Origin: JAJEFO01 sp022819605
GTDB lineage: Bacteria > Pseudomonadota > Alphaproteobacteria > Rhodobacterales > Rhodobacteraceae
Assembly (NCBI GenBank): GCA_965221545.1
Contig: OZ244901.1
Location: 62,001 to 126,000, forward strand
Length of the DNA: 64,000 bases
Reading direction: 5' to 3'
Position 1 is the first letter of the stretch. The number at the start of each line of letters is the position of its first letter. Below are positions 51,792 through 59,776 of the stretch, piece after piece. Below the pieces are notes generated by a model. The model saw nothing but the letters and a program-made list of their open reading frames with translations, was not told the origin of the DNA and did not search any database. The position numbers were made by a program, and so were the translations under genes.

Positions 51792-52843
51792 GCGAAAACC
51801 TCACCATCCATCAACTTGCGTGTGGTCCGCAGGATCGCGGCCTCTGTAACTGCGCCGACCTGATCCAGCTTCGCAACAACCGTCATCTCACCTGTCGGGT
51901 GTTCGACGGACAGGTTGCGTTCTAGCCCCGTGCCGCGATCCGCTAATTCATGGGCAGGTGATCCCGGGGTCAGGCAGGCTGTCGCCACGCTGACGGCACC
52001 GAGCACGCCAATGGCCTTGTGGCATCGGTGCGGGATGAAGGTGCGCGTGCCGATGGCACCACCGCTCGTCGGCGGGCTGACCATGGTCATCTTTGGCACG
52101 GACTTGTCGGCTACGTCGCCGAGGTTCATCATCGGCCCGCACGCAAGGCGGATCGCCTCCAGTTTCTTGCGCAGTGCAGCGTTCGCCTCCAGCTCTTCAG
52201 GCGCTTCGTCCCCGGTGATGCCCATCGCGCTTGCACGCATCACCACGCAAGGCATGCCGTTGTCGATCATGGTCACTTCAACACCCTCGACGACGTCCAC
52301 GGCATTCCCGGTTGGCAGCAATGCACCGCAAGAGGATCCTGCCGTGTCCTTGAACGTCAGCGGCACGGCAGCGGCTCTTCCGGGAACACCGTCGATCCTG
52401 GCATCACCCTCATACGTTGCCTCGCCACCAGGCGTTGCCACCCGCGCAACCGCAATCTGGCCGGTGTTTTCCATGTAGATGGCGACGGGTGTCTCGCCAT
52501 CCCTGGGCGGAACCAGTCCCCGTTCAATCGCGAAAGCTCCCACCCCCGCCAAAACGTTCCCGCAGTTCTGTGCATCGGTGACAAGGGGCTGGTCCACGAA
52601 GACCTGCAGGAACAGGTAGTCGACATCCACGCCTTCGCGGGCGGATTTCGCGACAACCGCGACCTTTGAGGTCAGGGGATCCGCGCCGCCCATCCCGTCA
52701 ATCTGGCGGACATCCGGCGATCCCATGACGCGCAAAAGGAATGCATCGCGCGCAGCCGTGTCGCCGGGCAAGTCCTCGGCCAGAAAGTACCCGCCCTTGG
52801 ATGTCCCGCCGCGCATCCACATGCAGCGGGTCCCTTCAGACAT
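51788..52843 (-). CDS. galD: 4-Oxalomesaconate tautomerase
   Basis: A 351-residue PrpF/GalD-family isomerase of the diaminopimelate-epimerase fold. It starts MSEGTRCMWMRGGTSKGGYF, a family hallmark, and has QIDGMGGADPLTSKVAVV and the nucleophile-bearing VTDAQNCGNVLAGVGAFAIE. It converts keto and enol forms of 4-oxalomesaconate between LigI and GalB. It overlaps ligK by eight bases and ligI by four. PrpF-like methylaconitate isomerase is the main alternative, excluded here by operon context. Confidence 0.9.
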   Translation of the reverse strand: MSEGTRCMWMRGGTSKGGYFLAEDLPGDTAARDAFLLRVMGSPDVRQIDGMGGADPLTSKVAVVAKSAREGVDVDYLFLQVFVDQPLVTDAQNCGNVLAGVGAFAIERGLVPPRDGETPVAIYMENTGQIAVARVATPGGEATYEGDARIDGVPGRAAAVPLTFKDTAGSSCGALLPTGNAVDVVEGVEVTMIDNGMPCVVMRASAMGITGDEAPEELEANAALRKKLEAIRLACGPMMNLGDVADKSVPKMTMVSPPTSGGAIGTRTFIPHRCHKAIGVLGAVSVATACLTPGSPAHELADRGTGLERNLSVEHPTGEMTVVAKLDQVGAVTEAAILRTTRKLMDGEVFA

Positions 52844-53528
52844 ATTTCAGGCCCTTCTCGGCCAGCCGTTCGCGCATGTTGTAGATGTCGAGACCGAACT
52901 CGCCTGCCTCGAACCTGGCACGTTTCGCGCCCTCGTTGGCTTCGCGCGCCCGGGCCTTCTCCAGCACCTCTGCGGCTTCTTCGCGGCGGACGATGCAGAC
53001 ACCGTCATCGTCGGCGACGACGACATCGCCGGGATTGACCAGCGCTTCGGCGCAAACCACCGGCACGTTGACCGAGCCGAGCGATTCCTTGACCGTGCCC
53101 TGGGCATGCACGGCCCGGGACCAGACCGGAAAGTCCATTTCGGTGAGGTCATGGACGTCGCGGACACCAGCATCGATGACCAGCCCGCGGCAACCGCGCG
53201 CCTTGGCGGAGGTTGCCAGAAGATCGCCGAAATATCCGGCATTTGACGGCGTGATCGTGCCCAGGAGCATTACGTCGCCAGGCTGGAGCTGTTCGATCGC
53301 GACATGGATCATCCAATTGTCGCACGGCGGTGCAAGGATGGTCACGGCAGAGCCGGCAATGCGGGCCCCGGGGTAAATTGGCCTCATGTAGTCGGCCAGC
53401 AGACCCTTGCGGCCTTGCGCTTCGTGAACCGTGGCAACCCCGCATTCCGCAAGGCCGTCGACAATTTCCCTATCTGCGCGCTGGATGTTCTGGACGACGA
53501 CGCCCGTGGTTCCTGCCTGATAGGTCAT
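52836..53528 (-). CDS. ligK: 4-Carboxy-4-hydroxy-2-oxoadipate aldolase
   Basis: A 230-residue RraA-like class II aldolase. Characteristic segments are ECGVATVHEAQGRKGLLADY, PPCDNWMIHVAIEQLQPGDV, FGDLLATSAKARGCRGLVID (with the following AGVRD) and PVVCAEALVNPGDVVVADDD. It splits 4-carboxy-4-hydroxy-2-oxoadipate to pyruvate and oxaloacetate, the last step of protocatechuate 4,5-cleavage, and usually also decarboxylates oxaloacetate. It overlaps galB by four bases (ATGA). Confidence 0.92.
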   Translation of the reverse strand: MTYQAGTTGVVVQNIQRADREIVDGLAECGVATVHEAQGRKGLLADYMRPIYPGARIAGSAVTILAPPCDNWMIHVAIEQLQPGDVMLLGTITPSNAGYFGDLLATSAKARGCRGLVIDAGVRDVHDLTEMDFPVWSRAVHAQGTVKESLGSVNVPVVCAEALVNPGDVVVADDDGVCIVRREEAAEVLEKARAREANEGAKRARFEAGEFGLDIYNMRERLAEKGLKYV

Positions 53529-54262
53529 TCGAGTTCATCCACCGTGCGCGGGAATACCGTCTCGAACCCTTCGGCATACTTGGCCGCACGTCCCCCTGCC
53601 TGGCCGCCGGAATTGCGCCGGAAGTGGTTGGCGCGGTTCTCGGCCACGTTCTTGTAGAAGCTCCACAGGTGCTCCTGGCCATGCATGCACTGGATCGCGG
53701 CCCATTTCTTGTCCCAGAAATCCGTGATGTCCAGAAAGGTCGTGGGTTTCCATTCCATCTGCTCGGTCTGGTGCGGCTCAAAGAGATAGAGCTGAGGCGC
53801 GCCAAGAACCTTTTCGCCCGGATTGTGACCCCAGGCCTGCGCGATCATTCGACATTCAAGCGCAAATTGCGTCGTGTTCATGTGGTCGGTGTTGTAAGGG
53901 TCCCACTTGGAGTGGGACATCATGAAGTTGGGCTGCACCTCGCGGATGACGTCCACCATGCGATCTTGCGTTTCGCGGCCCAGGTCGAGCGGGTAGTCCC
54001 CCACGTCGAAGAACCGAATGTCATTCACGCCGAGGGCGGCAGCAGCGTTTTCCGCCTCTGTCTGGCGAGCGGCCTTGACCTTGTCCAGTGTCATGCCCCC
54101 CTGCTTCCAGAGCTTCGCGCTTTCCCCGCGCTCTCCATAGGAGAGGCACACGACCGTGACCTCGTAACCCTTGGCCTGATGCAGCGCGATAGCCCCGCCA
54201 GCGCGCCAAACGAAATCCGCTGAGTGAGCGCTGATCACCAGCGCGGTTTTCTTGTCGGACAT
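53525..54262 (-). CDS. galB: 4-Oxalomesaconate hydratase, PIG-L type
   Basis: A 245-residue zinc-dependent PIG-L-family enzyme. The ATG at 54262 is chosen because it gives MSDKKTALVISAHSADFVWR, the GalB-type variant of the HPDD metal site; VVCLSYGERGESAKLW and YNTDHMNTTQFAL follow. It hydrates the enol form of 4-oxalomesaconate to 4-carboxy-4-hydroxy-2-oxoadipate, replacing the amidohydrolase LigJ of sphingomonads. It is the first gene of the operon, divergent from a LysR-type regulator, with a 128-base gap to the proposed regulator start. Confidence 0.9.
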   Translation of the reverse strand: MSDKKTALVISAHSADFVWRAGGAIALHQAKGYEVTVVCLSYGERGESAKLWKQGGMTLDKVKAARQTEAENAAAALGVNDIRFFDVGDYPLDLGRETQDRMVDVIREVQPNFMMSHSKWDPYNTDHMNTTQFALECRMIAQAWGHNPGEKVLGAPQLYLFEPHQTEQMEWKPTTFLDITDFWDKKWAAIQCMHGQEHLWSFYKNVAENRANHFRRNSGGQAGGRAAKYAEGFETVFPRTVDELE

Positions 54263-54339
54263 GATAAGAGCCCCTCTTGTTTGCTTCCGGTCGGTCCGGA
54301 CGGACTGTCGCATGTGACCCTTAGAGTGAAGCGGTGAAA

Positions 54340-54368
54340 TTGCCTATTTCGAATCGAGGTCCTAAAAT
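54340..54368 (+). promoter_or_regulatory. Promoter of the LysR-type gene with nearby palindrome
   Basis: TTGCCT (54340-54345), a 17-base spacer and TAAAAT (54363-54368) form a good sigma-70-like promoter. The predicted start of transcription falls about 15 bases before the ATG at 54391, which argues against the more upstream ATG at 54334. The short inverted repeat agaa-aa-ttct at 54370-54379 could be part of an autoregulatory site. Confidence 0.5.
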
Positions 54369-54390
54369 AAGAAAATTCTATAGGGGTGGC

Positions 54391-55620
54391 ATGCAAGGCG
54401 GCTTTCCGAACATTCGACACATGCGCGCCTTTCTCGAAACCGCGCGCACGGGTTCAGTGTCTGTTGCGGCGGAGCGATGCCATCTGTCCCAGCCCGCCGC
54501 AACCCAGGCCATCGCGCGGCTCGAGGCTGATTTCGGCACGCCCTTGCTCATCCGTGGAAGACGGCAAGCTGCCCTCACGACATGCGGAACGCTCTTTGCC
54601 CGGAGGGCTGCCAAAGCCCTGCGGCATCTGAAGGATGGGTCGCAGGCAGCATTGCGCGAAGCTGGCAACAGCGCGCAACGTCGATCCACATTTGAATTTT
54701 CTGTCACGGCGTCCCAATTGCGCAACCTGATCGCGATCGCAAATGCGGGAAGCTTTACGGTCGCCGCACGCACGCTTGGGCTGTCGCAACCAACCGTTCA
54801 CAGAACTGCCAGAAGTCTTGAGGCGGTCGCGGGCGTGCCCTTCTTCACTGCACGACCGTCGGGCGTTCGGCTCACTCCGGCGGCAGAAGCCTTTGTCCTG
54901 GCCGCAAAGCTGGCGCAAACGGAAATTCGGCAGGGCATTGAAGAAATGAGCCGCGAACTGGGCCAGGAACAGGGGACTTTCGTCCTGGGCAGTCTCCCCC
55001 TCGCCCGGACGACCATCGTGCCAAAGGCTGTCCATGCGATGGTGAGCAACGTCAGGAGGTTCCAGATCCGTGTCGTGGAAGGACGATATGCCGAAGTGCT
55101 GCGCTCCTTGCGGGAAGGTGACATTGACTGCCTGATAGGCGCGCTCAGGCATCCCGCACCTGCTGACGACATCAAGCAGGAGCTGCTCTTTTACGATGCC
55201 CTGGCAATCGTGGCCCATCCGGATCACCCGCTGGCGGGGATGCGCAACCTGAGCCTTGAAGACACGATGGAATACCCTTGGATCGCGCCGCCGAAAGAAA
55301 CGCCTGCGGGGCAGTACCTTTTCGACACGCTTCGTATTCAGGACGTGCCCGAAACGCCGGTGCGGGTGATCTCATCGTCGCTTGGGATCCTGCGCGGGGT
55401 CCTGGCCGAAGGGCCGTACGTTTCCATTGTGTCGCGACACCAGATCAATGTCGACGAAAGCCTGGGCGCCATCGCGGCACTGGACGTTCCTCTTTCAGGC
55501 CATGTCCGCGACATCGGCCTGACCTACCGCAGCGAATGGCGTCCCACGGAAACACAGGCGCAGTTCATTGATTACCTGCATCATTTCAGCAAGACAGGTC
55601 TGGATATGGGAGCAAGCTGA
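54391..55620 (+). CDS. LysR-family regulator with two helix-turn-helix domains
   Basis: A 409-residue regulator; a typical LysR protein has about 300 residues. Two LysR-type DNA-binding domains occur in tandem: FPNIRHMRAFLETARTGSVS with VAAERCHLSQPAATQAIARL, then about 100 residues later LRNLIAIANAGSFTVAARTL with GLSQPTVHRTARSLE. The second is followed by a normal linker helix and effector domain (GTFVLGSLPLARTTIVPKAV, EGDIDCLIGALR). The ATG at 54391 is supported by the site aggggtgg and by the promoter position. It is divergent from galB-ligK-galD-ligI and is the likely pathway regulator, with a pathway intermediate as probable inducer (inference). Confidence 0.88.
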   Translation: MQGGFPNIRHMRAFLETARTGSVSVAAERCHLSQPAATQAIARLEADFGTPLLIRGRRQAALTTCGTLFARRAAKALRHLKDGSQAALREAGNSAQRRSTFEFSVTASQLRNLIAIANAGSFTVAARTLGLSQPTVHRTARSLEAVAGVPFFTARPSGVRLTPAAEAFVLAAKLAQTEIRQGIEEMSRELGQEQGTFVLGSLPLARTTIVPKAVHAMVSNVRRFQIRVVEGRYAEVLRSLREGDIDCLIGALRHPAPADDIKQELLFYDALAIVAHPDHPLAGMRNLSLEDTMEYPWIAPPKETPAGQYLFDTLRIQDVPETPVRVISSSLGILRGVLAEGPYVSIVSRHQINVDESLGAIAALDVPLSGHVRDIGLTYRSEWRPTETQAQFIDYLHHFSKTGLDMGAS

Positions 55621-55730
55621 TGACGGCGTCATGAATTTTTGAATGTCGGTTCAATCACTTGAATCGATTGGCAACCACCCCCGACCATTGGTGCCTGATC
55701 CGGAAGATCAGGTGGGCGCAACTTGACGTA

Positions 55731-55983
55731 AAGCGGAACAGAAATCGCGTTGCCTTGCGGCGCAGCAAGCTGTGAACTCGGCCGGGGCGAATGCGGAGGC
55801 AAAGCGAATCGAGGCGGAAGCCGCGGCAAACGCGATCCGGCTGATCAACGAACAGTCGAGCCAAAGCCCGCGCTACGTCGATCTCGTCGCGCGAAGAAGC
55901 GGGACGGGATCCTGCCGCAGGCCGTGCTGGGCGAAGGCGTCGGCGCCTTTCTCTCCTTGCCGGCCCCTGCGTCGGATCGATAG
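55731..55983 (+). pseudogene. SPFH/prohibitin-family protein, C-terminal relic
   Basis: The frame reads NSAGANAEAKRIEAEAAANA, then IRLINEQSSQSPRYVDLVAR. After a frameshift near 55890 a different frame continues DGILPQAVLGEGVGAFLSLP to a stop at 55983. This is the coiled-coil tail and terminal strand of an SPFH/prohibitin-like membrane-scaffold protein. The band-7 domain is missing. It lies about 110 bases after the LysR-type gene. Confidence 0.65.
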
Positions 55984-56193
55984 CGGATGCAGGCGCCAGC
56001 CGAGAACGAGAACGATCGCCAGCCCTCGGAGGCATCTGGGGTTTTCCGGACCATGCCCGCCACGGATTCGGTGCCCAGTCGCCAGCGCTCTGTGGAAATC
56101 CTGCGAAAACCGCGCCCGGACCGAAGAGCGGCGCGCCGGACAGCATGTGGCTGCCGAAAGTGGGGCGGTGCGGAATCTCAGGGCTGCAAATCG

Positions 56194-57267
56194 TCAGCCT
56201 GAATGAACGGGCGGCAGGAGATGACGCGGGAACCAGGCGGGCAGGACCGCAACCAGCCGGGACCTGGCCTGCGTCCAGAAGGATCCCAGGGCCAGCAGGA
56301 CGACGCCCAGGCCCAGGATCGCGGCCCAAGCCCCCTCGCCTTCGGTCACGGCGTTGGCGAGAGCGACGACGTAGAGGCAGGAAGCCAGCAGAAATGACCT
56401 GCGGTCGATGATCACCGCAAAGGCGGCAAAAAGCGCAAGTACCGGGAACAGCGCAAATGGATGGCCGGCATCAAGCAGGGAAAGGGCGACGGTGTTGACG
56501 ATCGCGGGAGCCGCAACGATGTGCAGCCAGAATCCATGTGCGGCGCGACGCGTCACCCTGTGCGGGTCGCTGGCATCGAACGCAAGTGCAACCGCCAGCG
56601 CAACCAGTCCGGCCGCCATGGTGATCCAGGCGAACGGGCCTGTGGCGGAAAACAGGAAGATGTCCCGGAAGCTCGCTGGGCTCTCGACCCTGTCGGCCGC
56701 GAACACCAAGGCCGCCGCGACAAGCGCCAGTGCGATCGGCGCCATGGCGAAGGGTACCCGGTAGCGCAACCACCAAAGGCACAGGGCGCAGCCGGAAAGG
56801 AGAAGCGTCGTCGGAAGGTTTTTGTAGCTTCCGAAGATCGAGGGCATGTCGCCTTCCACGAGGGGCCAGATGCCAATCAGTGCGTTGACGGCAAAGAACA
56901 GTGCCAGCGCGATTGCCGGACCGACCATGCGGCGGCGGCGGATGAAATATTCCGACAGAAGCAGCAGGGGCAGGAGGGCGGCGGCGCAAGCCCAGGGGAC
57001 CACGTCCTGGTAGCTTGAACCGGCGGACAGGGCATTGACGAAAGCCGCCCATCCGACGGACAGGATCGCCAATCCGGCGATAATGAATATCTCGTTCATG
57101 CCCCGGAAGACGGTGAAGGGCTCGTCACTTGCCGCCGCGTTCCGGTCGGCAACGAGGGCGAGGAATCGCGATGCCTGGAGTTCGGTCAGGATTCCGGCGT
57201 TCAACGCCGCCTCGACGTCCTTGCGAACGGCGTGCTCAGCGCCTGTATTGTCAAATGTCTTGCTCAT
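56194..57267 (-). CDS. DUF2157-family membrane protein
   Basis: A 357-residue inner-membrane protein. A short cytosolic N-terminal helix pair (VEAALNAGILTELQASRFLA) typical of DUF2157 precedes about ten hydrophobic segments, such as IFIIAGLAILSVGWAAFVNA and WACAAALLPLLLLSEYFI. The function of the family is unknown. It starts with ATG at 57267. No operon partner is evident: the plus-strand SPFH scar lies downstream and an IS630 scar upstream. Confidence 0.75.
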   Translation of the reverse strand: MSKTFDNTGAEHAVRKDVEAALNAGILTELQASRFLALVADRNAAASDEPFTVFRGMNEIFIIAGLAILSVGWAAFVNALSAGSSYQDVVPWACAAALLPLLLLSEYFIRRRRMVGPAIALALFFAVNALIGIWPLVEGDMPSIFGSYKNLPTTLLLSGCALCLWWLRYRVPFAMAPIALALVAAALVFAADRVESPASFRDIFLFSATGPFAWITMAAGLVALAVALAFDASDPHRVTRRAAHGFWLHIVAAPAIVNTVALSLLDAGHPFALFPVLALFAAFAVIIDRRSFLLASCLYVVALANAVTEGEGAWAAILGLGVVLLALGSFWTQARSRLVAVLPAWFPRHLLPPVHSG

Positions 57268-57418
57268 GGCTTCAGTTTGATCGTGCGACAGCTGTGCGGG
57301 ATGGCCTCCATGATCCGGGTCCCGTGCCTGGTGTCAAGGAAATGACTGCAGGCGTGAGAATTGACTGGCCGTCGTGCCTGAAGGATGATCAACGGCTTCT
57401 CACAAGAGCCCGAACGTG

Positions 57419-57642
57419 CCCAGGGCGATCCGCGCAGTCGGCGCGCACGTGCTCCTCCTGTCGCGGCTCAGTCCGGACCCGAACCCGATCGAGCAGGCAT
57501 TCGCCAAGATCAAGCTCCGAATCCGGAAGGCCGCCGCCTGGTTCAGGGAAGCGCTCGGGCGCACCGTCGACGAGGTCTTCGACGACATCGACCACAAGAA
57601 TGTGCGAACTACCTCAGGAATGTCGGACATTGCTCCAACTAG
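57419..57642 (+). pseudogene. IS630-family transposase C-terminal relic, frameshifted
   Basis: One frame reads AVGAHVLLLSRLSPDPNPIE, then QAFAKIKLRIRKAAA, the last DDE strand and its conserved S-P-D-x-NPIE motif of IS630 transposases. The C-terminal tail PQECANYLRNVGHCSN occurs in another frame, so there is at least one frameshift near 57570. Nothing upstream of the final catalytic Glu remains. Confidence 0.7.
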
Positions 57643-57713
57643 ACCGAACACGCATTAGGACAAATCTTGCGGGGCCGTGGTTGATCGGCGGGCTCGCGGC
57701 ACCTTCCTGGCAT

Positions 57714-58580
57714 TCAGCATGAGTTCGAAGAGTCGGCGTCTGCCTCGGCGTCCAGCAGGGCTGCGAGCCCGGACCTGTAGTCGGGATACTTGAGGGTAAC
57801 GCCGAGTTCGTCCTTGATCCGGTTGTTTCGCACCCGCTTCGACTCGGCGTAGAAGCTTCTTGCCATCGACGAAACCTCCGCGGAGTCCAGGCCGACGACG
57901 GGCGGCACAGGAAGCCCCGACAGCCGGGCGGCGTGTTCGATCACGTCCTCCGGTGGTGACGGTTCATCGTCACATACATTGTAGATCGCTCCTGGATTGG
58001 GCCGCCCGATCGATGCCTCGAGCACTGCCGCGATGTCGTCGACATGAATCCGGCTGAAGACCTGCCCCTTCTTGACGATCCTCCGTGCGGTGCCGCGCCG
58101 GACCTTTTCCAGGGGTCCGCGGCCAGGTCCGTAGATTCCGGCAAGCCGGAAGATGTGCAGCGGCAGACCGAGCGCTGCCCAGGCCGATTCCGCGCTCGCG
58201 CGCGCCACTCCGCGTTCGGTGGTTGGTGCCAGCGGCGTGGTTTCGTCGACCCAGCCCCCCTTGTGGTCGCCGTACACGGCCGTCGTGGACAGGTATCCCA
58301 CCCACTTCAAGTGCCGCGATGCGCTGATCCGGTCTCCCGCCAGTTCGAGAACCGGATCGCCGGACCCGGTTGGCGCAACCGAAACAAGGAGATGCGTTGC
58401 TTCCGCGAGACGAAGCGGCTCGCCCGGCCAAATCAGGGCGTCCACCCCTTGGGCGCGCAACGCGTCTGCCTTCTCTGCGCTACGCGTTGTGCCGATGACT
58501 CGCCATTCCCTGTCAAGCAGCCGTCGCGCAAGGGCTTGGGCTGAGAATCCGTGCCCGACGGAAAGAAGCGTGTTCTTCAT
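57714..58580 (-). CDS. SDR-family NAD(P)-dependent epimerase/reductase
   Basis: A 288-residue extended-SDR protein. The dinucleotide-binding loop is the variant SVGHGFSAQALARRLLDREW at the N-terminus. The catalytic region shows WVGYLSTTAVYGDHKGGWVD (Ser-Thr-x-x-Tyr-Gly) and FRLAGIYGPGRGPLEKV. It resembles YeeZ-like proteins common in alphaproteobacteria, whose substrate is unknown. Its start lies about 30 bases from the stop of the sterol-desaturase-family gene upstream on the same strand, suggesting co-transcription. Confidence 0.8.
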   Translation of the reverse strand: MKNTLLSVGHGFSAQALARRLLDREWRVIGTTRSAEKADALRAQGVDALIWPGEPLRLAEATHLLVSVAPTGSGDPVLELAGDRISASRHLKWVGYLSTTAVYGDHKGGWVDETTPLAPTTERGVARASAESAWAALGLPLHIFRLAGIYGPGRGPLEKVRRGTARRIVKKGQVFSRIHVDDIAAVLEASIGRPNPGAIYNVCDDEPSPPEDVIEHAARLSGLPVPPVVGLDSAEVSSMARSFYAESKRVRNNRIKDELGVTLKYPDYRSGLAALLDAEADADSSNSC

Positions 58581-58610
58581 CCGGTCAGGATGGATCGATT
58601 CCGGTCGGGA

Positions 58611-59603
58611 TCAAGCCCTTGCATGCATCCGGCTCTTCCGGTTCCGCGTGGTTTCGGTCGCCTTGGCAGTTCCATCGTGAAACGAACCGAACCAGCGGTC
58701 CCAGGGCATGTCGACGGTGCCGTAGTTGCACTCGAAATACCTGTGGTGGAGCTGGTGGAAGAAGTCGCCCATCCGGGCGCGCTCCTTGTCGGACAGGATG
58801 AGCTTCTCGAAACCGGAATGCGAGAAGATCGGGTGAACCGACTGCGTGTAGCCGTGGAACATGATGTGGAGCGGGTGCGACGGCACGATGAAGTGAATGA
58901 GGAAGTTCGTGTAGAAGAGCAGGTGCTCGACCGGATGCATCGAGATGCCCGACCACGGTCCGACGTTTATGTTCCTGTGATGGAGCGCATGTGCGACCCG
59001 GTAGAGCGGCGGCCAGTGCAGCAAGCGGTGAATCCAGTAGAAATGCAGGCTGGACCAGATCGGAATGAGCACGAACCACACCGCGAACCAGACCGGATTT
59101 GACGGAAAGAACACCTTGGGAGCGTAACCGTTGGCCATCGCCCAGAAGACGAGCGCCTGCATCGCGGTCCAGAGCGTGATGCCGCTTGCGACCGTCCAGA
59201 ACATGTTGTCGCGCACCTGGCTCCGGAACGTGAAGGTGCCGTTGTCACGCGCCTGCTCGCGAGAGTCGAATTTCGTGCGCCGTTCCTGACCGCGACGCAT
59301 GTGCAGCCACCAGTGAAGCGTGCCGGCCAGCACGCAATGCGGGATCAGGTTGGCAAGCCAGAGGCGCAGGATCCAGCCAGGGGCAAGCGAAGCCATTTCC
59401 GCAATCGGAGGCTGCAGCGTCACGTATGCGAGGGCGGCCAGGGCAAATGCAAGTGTGGTCGTCGAAAGGACAAGCCATGCGCCGGAGAGCCACCTGAGAC
59501 TGGCAAGCGGCCGGGGCGGCCATGCAAAGACCGGGCTCAACTGCACCTTGCCAGGATGATGGTTCCAGCGATCGGATTCCGGGTCGTTGAAGGTGTCGGT
59601 CAA
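58611..59603 (-). CDS. Sterol desaturase/fatty acid hydroxylase family protein
   Basis: A 330-residue membrane di-iron oxygenase. The start is taken as TTG at 59603 because gggagg lies 6 bases upstream and MTDTFNDPESDRWNHHPGKV opens a plausible N-terminus; no ATG fits. At least four membrane segments are seen. The eight-His metal site is intact: HFYWIHRLLHWPPLYRVAHA with the following LHHRN, HPVEHLLFYTNFLIHF and FFHQLHHRYFECNYG. It probably hydroxylates or desaturates a lipid; the substrate is unknown. Confidence 0.85.
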   Translation of the reverse strand: MTDTFNDPESDRWNHHPGKVQLSPVFAWPPRPLASLRWLSGAWLVLSTTTLAFALAALAYVTLQPPIAEMASLAPGWILRLWLANLIPHCVLAGTLHWWLHMRRGQERRTKFDSREQARDNGTFTFRSQVRDNMFWTVASGITLWTAMQALVFWAMANGYAPKVFFPSNPVWFAVWFVLIPIWSSLHFYWIHRLLHWPPLYRVAHALHHRNINVGPWSGISMHPVEHLLFYTNFLIHFIVPSHPLHIMFHGYTQSVHPIFSHSGFEKLILSDKERARMGDFFHQLHHRYFECNYGTVDMPWDRWFGSFHDGTAKATETTRNRKSRMHARA

Positions 59604-59776
59604 TGTGATGCCTCCCGATTCCAGGTCAGGGTGGTTTGCGTGACGGGCGTCCTTAGCCTCACATGCACGTTGCGACGGCTTCGATGTTCCGATCGCGATC
59701 GCCCGGATTCCCGCCCAATTGCGACATGTGATCGTCAGGGGTCGCCGTCCTTGCACGAAAGGTATAGATTCCGAGC

